From: Doryteuthis pealeii
Taxonomy: Eukaryota > Mollusca > Cephalopoda > Myopsida > Loliginidae
DNA length: 64,000 nt
Direction of reading: 5' to 3'
Assembly: GCA_023376005.1 (NCBI GenBank)
Contig: CM042147.1
Coordinates: 126,225,690 to 126,289,689 of the forward strand
Shown: positions 1 to 10,942 of the stretch, piece after piece
Layout: every line of letters begins with the position of its first letter
Numbering within the stretch: position 1 is the first letter of the stretch
Translations under genes and position numbers: made by a program
Notes under the pieces: model-generated
The model's database searches: none
Seen by the model: only the letters and a program-made list of their open reading frames with translations
Told to the model about the DNA's origin: nothing

Positions 1-183
1 CCTTTTTGCTTAACTCCCCAATCTTCTCTTTCATTATGGGTGGGTAATCTCCATCAATGAATATTGGATGGCCAAACCACCCCGTGTTGAACTGGTGGGC
101 CAACGCCACAGCCTCCACATCTTCTGGGGAGTTGGCATCTTTTGGCATGAAGCAGGGAGAGCTCAGAGAAATAAAAATTTTCC
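1..183 (-). CDS. GH1 beta-glucosidase exon 5 (partial at window edge)
   Basis: The acceptor TTAATAG precedes 183; the two first bases complete a Gly codon, giving GKIFISLSS, then [15 protein letters not shown] and [18 protein letters not shown]. This matches the GH1 segment between NEP and the nucleophile region. The reading frame is open to base 1, so the exon end is not in view. Confidence 0.85.
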
Positions 184-302
184 CTATTAAAAATAAAGAC
201 GGTAAAATAATGAAACCCTTTGACATCTGTATAACCTTTGAAAGGAATTATTAAAATTTTGTAGACAAAAAGATACAATTTCTTATGTGTGAGTGTGTGT
301 GA

Positions 303-367
<65 letters not shown>

Positions 368-841
368 GAGGGGGGTTCTAATATTTTTTTTTATTCTTTT
401 TTATTTTTTTTTTTAACTCTTGTTCTTCCTCTTCCCATTGCCATGTTTCCTCCTTCATCTCATGGATAAATCGACACAAAGCAAAAGCTGCCCCAGCTGG
501 ACCCTAGCTGTGATTTTTTTTTTTTTTTTTCTTAGACGATAACTGAAAATCGCACATTAGTAAGAGTCTGTTTCAATTGCTTTGTCTTTTACTTGGTCAA
601 TTTACAGCGGATTTCTTTCCTTTGTGCATCTAGTGGAACCAATGTATCTTTTGTGCATACAACCCATACAGCTGCAAACACCGGGCAGTTTCCTTGTTGA
701 TTAACAAATAAAAATTTTCCCTATTAAAAATAAAGACGGTAAAATAATGAAACCCTTTGACATCTGTATAACTTTTGAAAGGAATTATTAAAATTTTGTA
801 GACAAAAAGATACAATTTCTTATGTGTGAGTGTGTGTGTGA

Positions 842-915
<74 letters not shown>

Positions 916-3658
916 GATAATATGTGCTTAATTGAAGTCGTACCTAATTTTGAAAATTAATTAATTGATAATTAATGAATTAGGCGGGCATACCTATTCA
1001 AATGTAAGGCTAAACAAATCGAGAAAAATCAATCTCTGTATGTACATTTCAGAGATTGATTTTTCTAGATTTGTTTAGCCTTACATTTGAATATCTTTGA
1101 TCAACAGGTGATGTTTCTGGCATTGAATTCTAACCATAATATATATGTGTTTATATGTGTGTGTGTGTGCAAGGTTGGATCAATAAATCTGTAACCCAAC
1201 ACAATTATTAGTTAAATAAAGGACTAAAAAAGAGAAACTTATAAAAATAATGATTATAAAGAAAGAAAGAAAAAAGAGACATCATGAATATAAGAAGAAA
1301 TGAGGCATAGAAATTAGTATGATGTAAAAAGAGAAGGATGAAGTATAAACAAAAGGAACATTAAAAAATAGCACTGGATATATACAGGGTCAGGCAAAAT
1401 GATCTGACATATTTGTAGGTTTAATAAAATGTAAATGAAGTAAAGAAACAAAAAAGTGTTTTTATTTTCAAAAAGTACATATAATGCCATTTTTATTCAT
1501 ATAATGCCATTTTGTTTTGTTTCTTTATAATGCCATTGTTTTTCGTTTCTTTTTCAGTTGCTGCCATGAATTGGACTGGTGAGCATCGCGCTTTCATTGT
1601 GGAAACGTTTATCAAAACAAACGAATCTGTAACTGCAACACAAAGAGCGTTCCGTTTGCACTTCAATCTTGGTAGACATGATCCCGTACCAGCTCGAAAC
1701 ACTATCTTGTTATGGGTTACCAACTTCAGAGCTACTGGGTCTGCATTGAAACGAAAATCAACCGGCCGACCTTACACCGCCAGAACTCCAGAAAATGTGG
1801 CAGCGGTAAGAGCTTCAGTTCAACAGTCTCCACTTCGTTCCACATTTAAACGCGCCCAGGCTCTTAGACTTTCCGAAAGAAGTTTGTGAAGAATTCTTCA
1901 TAATGATCTTCAAATGCATCCATACTAAATGATGTTGATAAACGTTTCCACAATGAAAATAAGGGTCTATTAAAAACATAGAGCAGTAATAATAATAATA
2001 TTATTAGAGGAAAAATTAAGGGTCATTAATTTTTCCTCTAATAATATTATTATTATTACTGCTCTATGTTTTTGATATATTGAGCACTTTTAGATTATTT
2101 ACTGATGCCACTGCAATGGAATAGTTAAAGCGGCAATCCCGGCTAAAGGTAGCTGTTAAAAAGTCAAGCCACACTGATGAGAAGTAAACTTCAAAACACG
2201 TGTCTGTGGATGACTGATATATATGCTTCCCACTTCCATGGTTGAGCACTGTGGGGGGACATTAATTGTAACTTCACCGTTTGGCATTAGCATGTAGCAC
2301 TTAATTGTTCACCTTAGACTGATGGCCACTGATAGCCACAAGGGTAAGGAACTTGGCAGACGAAAATTCTGTTGGGTTTCGATCCCAGCTAGAGGTAGCT
2401 GTTAAAAAGTCGAGCTACACTGATGAGAAGTAAACTTCAAAATACATGTCTGTGGATGACTGATATATATATATATATATATAGTGTGAGATGGTCACTG
2501 TTTCAGCTTTTGCTGGAATGGTGTACCAAAGGCAGTATTATTGGGAGAGTGCTCAATATAAAATAGAGCTGTTATATAATATAATAAGATAAATATATAA
2601 AGGTTTTACATATCTATTTATTAGGTGACAAAGGAACATTCACAACCATATTGGTTTCATGCGATGCAATCATCAGGTGAAGATGTTTCAAATGTCTCTA
2701 TGACATATATATATATATATATTCTTTCTTGGACCCAAATCCTCAACCGCAGTGAGAGGCTGGCTAACTGTCTTCATCGGTCAGTGGCTAACTAGAAACT
2801 GACTAAGACCAACTATATTATCTCACACTTGTGTTGGCAAATAGAAGAGGGGTCAAACTAAGCTTACAAAACATCCATCAAAATCTTTATTGTTAATGGT
2901 TATTTGTTATTTTCAATTCAAATAATTTCTCTACACAAACTGTGCATAATTGATAGTATGCCCAACAATTACGAAACAATTAATATTTACTTACCATTTT
3001 GTGATTTTCGGTAGGAATCATCATAGAGGTGCCATGCGCTGGCATGAGCCTTGAGCAAGTTGTGTGCTGCCTGGTACACTCCTTCAAAGGGACTCTTAAC
3101 ACCTGGTGCCATCATTCCACATCCATATCCAAGTGTTACTACCTCCTTGGGTTCATTAAATGTAACCCAGTATTTCACCTGGATCCCATAAAAAGTTTCA
3201 AATAAATTGAAAATGTAAATAAACTCAAAAAAAAGTCATACATCAGGACATTTTATATGTGGATTTATTTAGATATTTATTATTAAAATGAGTTACAGTA
3301 TTTCATAACATGATTGTAATCCCAAAGGTGAGGTCTCCAAAATATTTAGATATCACAGAAACGTTTATAGTTCATTATCAATGATGTAGCAGCCCCTCAA
3401 TAAGTACACCCTTTATATATGTATTTATGCATTATGAAAAAAAGATTAATCCTCGTTTAATATGTGTTGTTGTAAATTACAACATCACATATTAACGATG
3501 TCCTGATGATGGTTTAATATACAAACCGACATTTTTACATTGGCTAATATTTCTAACTATAATAAAAATCATCCTTTGAATACCTGTTTTTCTTTTCATA
3601 TACTTTTATATATTTACATAGCGTTGAATTTATTCCCATTTTTACCCCACTCTCTCTC

Positions 3659-3709
<51 letters not shown>

Positions 3710-4378
3710 TACATTTATTTTAAGACAGTTACAGTATTTCATAACATGATGGTAATCCCAAAGGTGAGATCTCCTAAATATTTAGAAATCACAGAAACGT
3801 TTATAGTTCATTATCAATAATGTTTACATTTTTAATTTTAATTTTAGATTTTATTTATCTTAAGACATTCGATTCTTTTAAAACATTTTAAAACTGCTTT
3901 CAATTTCTTCAAATTTAAATCTGAAAACCTATCAAATAGCAGAGTTGGTCACTACTAGAATAGGCTCAGTCCTAATTAGTGATTATCCTCCACACATTAA
4001 TACAGTGATTAATTATTTGTTGTGATTCTTTTTTAATGTAATGTGTGAAAATAAACATATTTCTTCTTTCTTTTTTTTCTTTCTTTCTTCATTTAAAGTT
4101 TGAACATATATCTATTTTTCTACATAATCATCATTTCACTTAATGCATTTTTGTATGGACTGTGGTAGTCTTTGTATGCCTATGTCATACCAGGTTGCTG
4201 CTATGTCATTGAGGAAGTGTTGAATCTTGTTGTCATTGCAAAATCCCTACACCACTTGTGAAAATTTTTGATATCCATGCATAACTTACCATACACTTCT
4301 ATTAACTAGCAATGAATTTCAATTGGTTTAATGCTTTTTTGGTACAAAACACTGAATTACTATGCAAACTTCACACTT

Positions 4379-4409
<31 letters not shown>

Positions 4410-4960
4410 AAAAGTTTATTTACAGTACAGAATTTAATAAGGACGCATAAAAGCATATGCATTATGTAAAATAAATTGTTTTTTTTTTTCTTAAAAAGAA
4501 AGGAAAGGGTACCCTAGTTTTGATTTAAAATCATAAATGAATTTCTTTTTTTCGATCAATGCTCCTCAGAGAAAAATTTCATTGAAAGATGGTGAAATAG
4601 TGTAGTTGTAGACAACGGACAAGACAGAAAGCAGTGAGAACAAGGAAAAATTTTTTTTTTTTTTTTTTTTTTTCTCAATAAGAGAATTCGTAAATTTACG
4701 AAACTTACAACTCACGTGGGGGGGTTCGGAAATTACGAGTGCCCCCGTTTGATAAGTTGAGGCTTGAAGTGCCAAAAAGGAGTAGTTGTTGGGACTGCTT
4801 CTGAACGCACAGGAAGGGTTGAGTGCGGGAAATGAAAAGAGACTCGAGAATTTGCAGTTGTAGTTCGCTGTTGGAACTACAAAGGACTGAAAACATAGCT
4901 GGATGGTAGGAACGAGCACAAGCAGAATTTCTTAATAGATGTTTGCCAGCACAAAATGCG

Positions 4961-4999
<39 letters not shown>

Positions 5000-5878
5000 C
5001 GCATTTTTTTAGAATGCACTTACAAATATATTCACTATTATCTTGTAAATAAATGCAGGTATAAAAAGTTCACAGAGTATAAACTCTTGGTCATATAAAG
5101 CATTGGGTTACTTAAAGGAGAATACCCAATGCAGAACATTTAAGTAGAATAACAACAAATGCATTAACATACATTTAATTTATAAATATGGGGGAACTAT
5201 ATTCCCCAGGCTATACAATGTCACAATTGTCCAAGTACATGCAGAAGTGTATGGAAAGACAAAAAAAGGTGGAAACCACTTTCTGTTTATGGGGTCTGGA
5301 CTGAAAGGTATGCACCATTTGTGGTGCTGAGGAGTAGTGATGAGCACGTCAATCTTTGTCAAGCCAGCTTTGTAAAAGAGGCTGATATTTTGGGGTTTCC
5401 GCATCACGTGACCCTAAAATGGACTCTTGACTTGGAAGAGTTCCTCAAATCCTATGACAAGGGAGACTACTCCATTTAGTCCCTTACACAGGCATTTGCA
5501 AAAAATTCCTGGTACAACTTAAAGATTTAATCCGACACATAGATAAGGGGAATAAAAAAAGGATCAATGTAAAGAAAAAAAAATATTACTCACCCGATCA
5601 CCAAAATTTTTGAAGGAGACATCAGCAAATTTTGTAAAACAGTCAACCAAGACGGACTCGTTCAGGAAACCACCTTTATCTTCAATGCCTTGCGGAAGAT
5701 CAAAATGGTATAGAGTAGCTACTGGCATGACACCATTTGCCAAAAGACCATCTATAAGATTACTGTAATACTGCACACCATCTGGGTTCACCTCTCCACT
5801 TCCAGTTGGGTCAGGAATTATACGTGGCCAAGAAATTGAAAAAACGATAAAAATCCACCTGCAAATTAGTATAATACA

Positions 5879-5911
<33 letters not shown>

Positions 5912-7479
5912 AGATGAGAGGTATCCAAAACTTGGTAGTAAGGGATGATTCTATATGTGATTTCTAAGATACACTGTATTATTATTGTATGATCCAGTAT
6001 GTATAAATACAGTGAATCTTTAAATCACTAAAAAGAGCTCAATGTATAATAAACTTTTTAGATTATATACAGAGCAATATTTATCTTTTAAAGGAAGGAA
6101 AAACTCAACACCTGGCCCTGTCCCTTTTAGACAAGGGGCAGGTGCAGCCAGAGGGAATGGTCACCTGGGACCTAGCGATTAATTTTACTTTATTAACCGG
6201 TTCAGAAGCCGAAGCCTCTGAAAAGCAACATTAAAAACACTTTTGAATAAAATTGATAATGTACAATGGGGGAGGGGGATAATACTTACCCCAAGTTCTT
6301 TAATAAGTTTAATGTCCTCTTTATATCTGTGATAGCTATCTGAAGTGACGTCTGCATTTGATTTGTCAAAAATGTTTGTGGGGTCAAGGCAAAAGGTGTC
6401 CCAGATGCTTACACCTCGACCTACAGAAGATATATAAATATTAGACAGTCATGAATGAAAGTATGCTTAGTTTATTTGTTTATTTAATGCCATATCAACT
6501 CCTTATGGATTACTTAATACCTAAATTTGATTCATTTGTAAATGTTTGATTGTAATCATAACTATATTTTTAATGTTTCACAGCACTTTTTTTGTTTGGC
6601 TATACTATTGGAAATTCCATAGTTAATTACCTCCCCCTGCCGCTAGGGGGCGAATCGCCAACATTGTATGTTGGCGCCAAAACCAAAAACTTTACTTATC
6701 ATGGAGCATTCTCTTGGACGGAGGCATTTTTCACAGCACACTTTTGAAGGCATTGTGTCCGCACACTGCAAAGCGGTCACAATAGCACACTATAGAAGGC
6801 TGAAGACCAAATAGTCTACTTGAAAAGGGCCCATTCACCGTCATTTAAAGAACTGTTACCCGGGCGAGAAGCTTCTAAAATAGCATCACCCATCACTTAT
6901 CACAGAACCGGTTACCAGGAAGAAAGAGAAACGTCCGAAGAAGCGTCCAGTCAACATTTCCTTCCAACGAACAGAATACCCCTGTTATCACCACTACTCC
7001 AAGAACTCTGCTTAACTCTGCACACATTTATATGGTATCAAGTATTCCTATCTAATATCAATAATTTATACACAATTATATGGTTTAAATTAACTATTCC
7101 TATTTAATAATAATCCTTTGTTTGCACACATTTATATGGTATCAAATATTCCTATCACGGATACCCATAACTTGTAGAAATGTTCCACACACAAAGAAAA
7201 ATCGACCTTCATCAGAGTAAATCCTTATTTGAAAAAGGATTGAAGGTCAAATTTTCTTTGTGTGTGGAACATTTCTACATTTTTTCTATTATTATCATTT
7301 CATTTCATTTGATTATTAAAAAATAATAATAGTTTGAATAATGTACACATGGATAAACTCCCGACCGAAACACGTGTAAGTAATATTGATTAAAATATCC
7401 TATATTATCCATTTTATACTTTCTTTCCTTTATTCATTTTTTCAACATACTGTCGGATTCACTTCCAGTTTCATTTTAC

Positions 7480-7533
<54 letters not shown>

Positions 7534-9310
7534 TGTATGTGTGAGACAGAGATAGAGACAGAGAGACAGAGGGTCAAAATGAATTAAAACTGAAGCTGTA
7601 TTCACCAAGACAAAAAGGAATAATGAATAAAATATTAATTTTCTTCAAAATAGTCCTTTTGGCATTCTAGTGAACCAATTTCCGTTAATCAAAGTATACT
7701 TCTTTAGATGTGGTGTGAAGCTGTACTATCAGATTTCATTTAATGTTCTTCATATTCTCAAATCTCTTATTGAGATTAATTTTTAGTTTGAGAAACCTAG
7801 GAAGTTCATTTCTGAACAAACTCAAAGTTGTCCATTATTCTGTCTGTAACTGTTACTAAATTGACCAGTTATTTATATCTTATAAGCTAGAGGTAGCTGT
7901 TAAAAAAGTCGAGTCACACGGATGAGACGTAAATGTCGAAACACGTGTCTGTGGATGATATATCTTATTTTTATATAGTTATTTTCTGTTTATGAATTTA
8001 ACTACAACCACAATATCCGGTTTTAGATTGGTTTAGTGGGTTTTATTAATTCCATTTTGTGCTGACCATTAGTTGCAGTGGTCTATGAGTCTTAACAAAC
8101 TCAAAGTTGTCCATTATTCTTCCTTCTCACTTGTGCAAAGAAATTGGGTGTGTGAGGATTAAAATAAAACGAAATAAAAAATAAAATAAAAATAAAATAA
8201 AAAAACAAAAAAACTCCAATGGGGCCTTCACCGGAAGAACCCTCTGCACATGTCCAACAAAAAGGACTGACTCCCTACCCCAAAAGAATATCTCGGCCAT
8301 TCGAACTGAGGCCGTAAATGGGTCTAGTTGGTCCTACTAACCAGGGAGATTTTCCCTTGCTACAGGCGCCTATGACCTGGTCAATAAAGCCTAAGTCAAA
8401 AAGCCACCTTCTGCCTTTGTCTCTTTCCTTTTTGTTCCTTAATTCCTTCGTTTTCAGCACGACACCAAATGAGATGGGGTACCAAGCATAACACCCTAAG
8501 AACAGGCAGTCAAGAATATCCCAGATACCTTTAAACCTGTAAAACACCCAAAACCACTTATGCCCCATAGGTGACAGTTTCATGGGACTGATGCTATATT
8601 GATAAAATAATAATGAGAATGGTGATTGAAAAATAAATAAAACTCCCCTAATTACCTTTTTTGTACCCTAGCAGCAAATAGAACTGTGGCAAGTAAAGAA
8701 TGTAATCCCTACAGGTGGCTATCCAAATGCCATGTTGAAAAAGAAAATCAGTAATAAATACTGACAGTTGAAGGTCGTATGAAGTATTGAACTCACTGAT
8801 GGCATGCGGAGGATAGGAGCTCCCTAAAAGAGATTCAAAGCCCATATCAAGACGCTGAAGAAATTTAACATCACACCTTCAAGCATGGAAGACAGACAGA
8901 GTTGGCGAGACGCCTGCTGCACAGGAGCTAAGCAGCTCAATAATGAGATAAACAAGACTGCCAAGTGGCGACATCTTCATCGTCATGAACAACCAAATGT
9001 AGATGGGAGTTTCCCCTGCAATGTGTGTGACCGCATCTGCAAGTCCAGAATTGGACTAATGAGCCAGCAGAGGGTCCAGAAATGAAGACATGGAGTGTCG
9101 TCATTGTCGTCTGTGACGGACTTCGAAAAGAAAAGAAAGAATAAATACTGAACAACTAAATATTTCTAAAAAATATATAGGAAAATTTTTAACAAAATCC
9201 AACTTACCACCATCTTTTGTACCACCTTCACATTGAAAGGCTGAAGTTGCGACGCCCCACAAAAATCCCTGGGGGAAGGTATCATAAAGGAAGGAATCTT
9301 CTTGACTCAT
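1..9310 (-). CDS. Glycoside hydrolase family 1 beta-glucosidase, 5' part (five exons; frameshifted)
   Basis: Exons on the minus strand: 9208-9310, 6290-6420, 5594-5858, 2995-3178 and 1-183, the last running off the window. Each junction has GT/AG and phases match (1, 0, 0, 1). The product reads as the N-terminal half of a GH1 (beta/alpha)8 barrel: [31 protein letters not shown], the ISWPRIIP segment, [22 protein letters not shown] and [17 protein letters not shown]. The Glu of NEP (about residue 175) is the family's acid/base catalyst; the nucleophile (TENG motif) would lie left of the window. GH1 enzymes hydrolyse beta-linked glycosides. No signal peptide follows the chosen ATG, as in cytosolic GH1 enzymes, although an upstream coding exon cannot be excluded. 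Exon 3 carries one extra base in a T run (plus strand 5839-5844), which breaks the frame, so this is either an assembly error or a decaying gene. Substrate cannot be told. Confidence 0.88.
169..355. repeat. Local direct duplication, copy 1 (spans the exon 5 acceptor)
   Basis: About 187 bases starting at the beginning of exon 5 and running back into the intron through a (TC)n(AT)n tract. A nearly identical copy lies at 706-912. Confidence 0.85.
706..912. repeat. Local direct duplication, copy 2 (decoy acceptor)
   Basis: Repeats 169-355, including the AATAG acceptor and about the first 15 bases of exon 5, then diverges. The duplicate acceptor lies upstream of the true one in transcript order. 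The segment 600-705 between the copies has no recognisable content. Confidence 0.8.
996..1092. repeat. Foldback of the TGTGCTTAATTGAAG family
   Basis: Arms of about 43 bases around a short loop. The arm and the preceding segment (from about 912) match the longer palindrome at 46396-46738 and a single arm at 42828-42930. The hammerhead-like centre present at 46519-46614 is missing here. Confidence 0.8.
1384..1930 (+). pseudogene. IS630/Tc1-mariner type transposase remnant (N-terminal HTH part)
   Basis: An open frame with an ATG at 1566 encodes [19 protein letters not shown], then [33 protein letters not shown] and LRLSERSL. This layout (helix-turn-helix, GRP hinge, RTPEN, SxRSL) is typical of the DNA-binding half of IS630/mariner-superfamily transposases with a DUF4817-like domain. 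A TGA at 1887 interrupts it; the same frame continues [12 protein letters not shown] and then stops. The catalytic DDE half is absent. CAGGGTCAGGCAAAATGATC just after a TA at 1384 looks like the left terminal repeat with TA target. Family assignment is from recognition only. Confidence 0.75.
1972..2073. repeat. Perfect 48-bp-arm hairpin
   Basis: Left arm 1972-2019, six-base loop 2020-2025, right arm 2026-2073. I found no mismatch in 48 pairs. It lies directly 3' of the transposase remnant and contains a TAA-repeat core. Confidence 0.9.
2169..2209 (+). ncRNA. Hammerhead-ribozyme-like motif (decayed), copy 1
   Basis: CCACA (stem I), CTGATGA (core), GAAG-TAAA-CTTC (stem II), then AAAA where GAAA is expected, CACGTGTC (short stem III and cleavage-type GTC), then TGTGG closing stem I. 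Only the G of GAAA is wrong. Very similar to 2415-2455 and 7914-7954. Confidence 0.6.
2415..2455 (+). ncRNA. Hammerhead-ribozyme-like motif (decayed), copy 2
   Basis: CTACA, CTGATGA, GAAG-TAAA-CTTC, AAAA, then ACATGTC and TGTGG. Same layout and same GAAA to AAAA change as at 2169-2209, so the two probably come from one duplication. An (AT)n tract follows. Confidence 0.58.
2995..3178 (-). CDS. GH1 beta-glucosidase exon 4 with the catalytic NEP motif
   Basis: Follows the acceptor ATCCAG and encodes [19 protein letters not shown] and on to the AHNLLKAHA helix. The Glu of NEP is the general acid/base in GH1. Donor GTAAGT; ends in phase 1 after QN. Confidence 0.9.
3290..3395. repeat. Short dispersed repeat, copy 1
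   Basis: A segment with AATCCCAAAGGTGAGGTCTC and CACAGAAACGTTTATAGTTC recurs at 3728-3825 and, diverged, at 10265-10365. It lies in the third GH1 intron. Confidence 0.7.
3659..3825. repeat. (AT)n(AC)n microsatellite followed by dispersed repeat copy 2
   Basis: TA and CA dinucleotide tracts at 3659-3710, then a second copy of the 3290 repeat from 3728. The rest of this intron (3826-5593) shows only AT-rich DNA, a 24-base poly-T run near 4650 and an (AT)n tract at 4962-4997. Confidence 0.75.
5594..5858 (-). CDS. GH1 beta-glucosidase exon 3 (contains +1 frameshift)
   Basis: Acceptor TTTGCAG, donor GTGAGT. The first codons give VDFYRF, then the frame is lost at a six-base T run; in the shifted frame the text continues [20 protein letters not shown] through LYHFDLPQ to FKNFGDR. 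Deleting one T restores the GH1 sequence and also the phase 0 junction with exon 4, so the extra base is the only defect seen. Confidence 0.85.
6290..6420 (-). CDS. GH1 beta-glucosidase exon 2
   Basis: Starts after a CTGTAG acceptor and encodes [15 protein letters not shown] through [15 protein letters not shown]. These are the conserved GH1 barrel strand 1-helix 1 motifs. Donor GTAAGT; ends on a codon boundary. Confidence 0.88.
6470..6760. repeat. SINE-tail fragment plus small inverted repeat
   Basis: 6475-6590 matches the body common to 17100-17240 and 17470-17600 (GCCATATCAACTCCTTATGG). 6640-6685 has GGCGAATCGCCAACATTGTA pairing with the following TATGTTGGCGCC; a related element is at 25650-25700. 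Confidence 0.6.
7173..7279. repeat. Foldback element
   Basis: Arms containing GAAATGTTCCACACACAAAG in inverted orientation around a loop of about 40 bases. The left arm has CTGATGA on the minus strand but no GAAA partner. Downstream, 7365-7535 holds CCGAAACACGTGTAAG, the TACTGTCGGATTC motif and (AT)n, all shared with other foldbacks in the window. Confidence 0.75.
7914..7954 (+). ncRNA. Hammerhead-ribozyme-like motif (decayed), copy 3
   Basis: TCACA, CGGATGA (one base off CTGATGA), GACG-TAAA-TGTC (stem II), GAAA intact, CACGTGTC, TGTGG. The defect is in the other core element than in copies 1 and 2, which argues that the parent had both intact. Confidence 0.6.
8218..8590 (-). repeat. Unclassified dispersed repeat, copy 1 (with 102-codon open frame)
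   Basis: Matches 13138-13495 in the opposite orientation over about 370 bases (for example AAAAAGGACTGACTCC and CACCTTCTGCCTTTGTCTCT). The minus-strand frame 8275-8583 is open here but the second copy has stops and indels, so coding is not supported. I do not recognise the family. Confidence 0.7.
8870..9120 (+). pseudogene. LINE ORF2 C-terminal fragment with zinc finger
   Basis: The frame 8885-9085 reads [20 protein letters not shown] and ends with [20 protein letters not shown], ending at TGA 9083-9085. The CxxC...SRIGL...S pattern is the C-terminal zinc-finger tail of many invertebrate non-LTR retrotransposon reverse transcriptases. It is 5' truncated and lies in intron 1 of the GH1 gene on the opposite strand. 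Confidence 0.72.
9208..9310 (-). CDS. GH1 beta-glucosidase exon 1
   Basis: Encodes [20 protein letters not shown] and the following [10 protein letters not shown] region. The ATG at 9310 is the first in frame; the same frame upstream meets a TAA about 40 bases away. A TTG two codons upstream is not a credible start. The donor GTAAGT follows 9208. The exon ends in phase 1; the split Gly codon is completed by exon 2. Confidence 0.85.
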
Positions 9311-9409
9311 TCTCAAGGGTTGAAGGAAATCTGTTCTTTGTAATTATTATGATCTACAAATAGAAAACAACATGAAATTACTTGTGAATCCTTTTCTGTA
9401 TCAATCCCT

Positions 9410-10060
9410 GTCAACAGTGCCTGGAACATGCTGACTGTATCCCCTGCAGAGGGGTAAGACCCTCCCAAAAAGGTGGGGTGTTAGTTATGATGCTAAACTA
9501 CATCTGATATTGAGGTTTCACTTTTGGAAATTATTGAAGTCAGTTAGTCTACTGTTGGTTTGAATAACAGCAACTAGCTAAGCACAACTGAAGCAGTGTC
9601 CAAGACAGTTGGTATTTATAGAAATCAAGAATTATCCATTCATGCATTTGGGTGATTCCATTCCTTGAGTTCTGATTGGCTGCTTGGTTTCTATGATATT
9701 GCGGAGTTTTATAAATTACCTGTCATTCTGCAGTAGAATTGCAACAAGACGGGTTTGTATTAAGTTACAACTGCTTGTTGCCATGTCTTACCAATTCGAC
9801 AGTAATTGGAACTTAGTTTGATTATTCTTCAGAAATATGGGTAGTGTTGAGTACCCCTTCATTGCTATTATTCCCAGGTCGACTGTGACCGGGAGTGGTT
9901 CCATCTACGAGTCAAATAGATTAGTTTTAAAATGATTTATAATTGATAGGACTCTTAAACAACTAGTGTAAATGTGAACATACAATGAAGACAATTCTCT
10001 AACCTCTTGGATTAAATTAACCCTAGACAGGTTGATATGCCATTAAAATCAGTCAATCAA
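9410..10060. repeat. Dispersed retroposon family (ACCCCTTCATTG..CAGGTTGATATGCC)
   Basis: 9410-9530 and 9840-10050 match parts of 30573-30870, 31375-31810, 48133-48395 and 55180-55640. Hallmarks are GAGTACCCCTTCATTGC, the GTCAAATAG segment and a 3' end CAGGTTGATATGCCATTAAA followed by a CAATCAAT-type tail, as in SINE or LINE 3' tails. No coding potential seen. Confidence 0.7.
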
Positions 10061-10119
10061 TCTTTTCTGTATCTTACTGGGTATTGTAAATTTTAGAAGC
10101 ATGTAAATGTGTTGTACTA

Positions 10120-10260
10120 CCACTGGAGAAGTAAGGATGAGATCCTATGAACACCTACACATGGACACACCAGAGTGGGCTGACCAGCAAAAACTTATAT
10201 GGATCAGCTTTGATTATACCTCAGAAACAATGAAGATTTTTATGATATCTGAGCGAGAAC
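10120..10260 (+). pseudogene. LINE ORF2 fragment (short)
   Basis: HMDTPEWADQQKLIWIS and the following residues resemble the xHGxxxxGRPxxTYVDQL segment near the reverse transcriptase C-terminus seen more fully at 20960-21350. Very diverged. Confidence 0.45.
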
Positions 10261-10436
10261 GGTCATACAATGGTAATCCCCAAAAATAAGGTCCCCAAAG
10301 TGATGGGGACACAGGGAAACTGTTCATGCAGCTATTGACAACACAGCTGTTACCTTTGAGATTACCCTCATAGTTTGTGTAATTTTGTAAAGAAAAGGGC
10401 AGTAGTTCTATGATTTTTTTTAAAATAAAATTTGTC

Positions 10437-10554
10437 TTATCCAGGCCACAAAAACAAAGTTTGAAGGGAATAATGACCATTTTCTATATTTTTACTGCAT
10501 ACGCAATTAAGAAATAATACATAATATCCAGGAACCAAATTTGTCTTACATAGT
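10437..10554. repeat. Direct repeat, copy 1
   Basis: About 115 bases (GTTTGAAGGGAATAATGACC ... CCAGGAACCAAATTTGTC) repeated at 10789-10908 with a few changes. Confidence 0.8.
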
Positions 10555-10788
10555 GTTTATAAGAATTTAACATTAAGTTGTCGCAGAGAGCTAGCAGGGT
10601 CATGAAGTCAAAGGAACAAGATTTACGACGATAAATGTAATACAATAGTTTATTAGATATAAAAAGCACATTAATAATTGGGATACAGTGGACAATGTTC
10701 TTAGGTATGTTCATATTTTAGGTCAGACAAGCGACCGAAGGGAGGTTTGGTTATAGACTTCACAGCACCGTAAATGGTATAGCCATGT

Positions 10789-10908
10789 TATCCAGGTCAC
10801 AAAAAAAGTTTGAAGGGAATAATGACCATTTTCTATACTTTTACAACATAAGCAATTAAGAAATAATACATAATATCCAGGAACCAAATTTTTCTTACAT
10901 AGTGTTAT
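10789..10908. repeat. Direct repeat, copy 2
   Basis: Second copy of 10437-10554. It runs into an (AT)n tract at 10909-10938 and then a possible 74-bp element (10938-11011) with ten-base ends TACAGGGTGA and TCATCCTGTA, which could be a very small mariner-type MITE. Confidence 0.75.

Positions 10909-10942
<34 letters not shown>

Noticed and set aside
4566..4919. 117-codon minus-strand open frame
   Set aside because: Includes a poly-Lys run from a poly-T tract; no recognisable domain and no splice sites linking it to the GH1 gene.
9660..9720. CCAAT (ATTGG) and TATAAA-like motifs as a promoter of the GH1 gene
   Set aside because: Their order suits plus-strand transcription, opposite to the GH1 gene, and no plus-strand gene follows.
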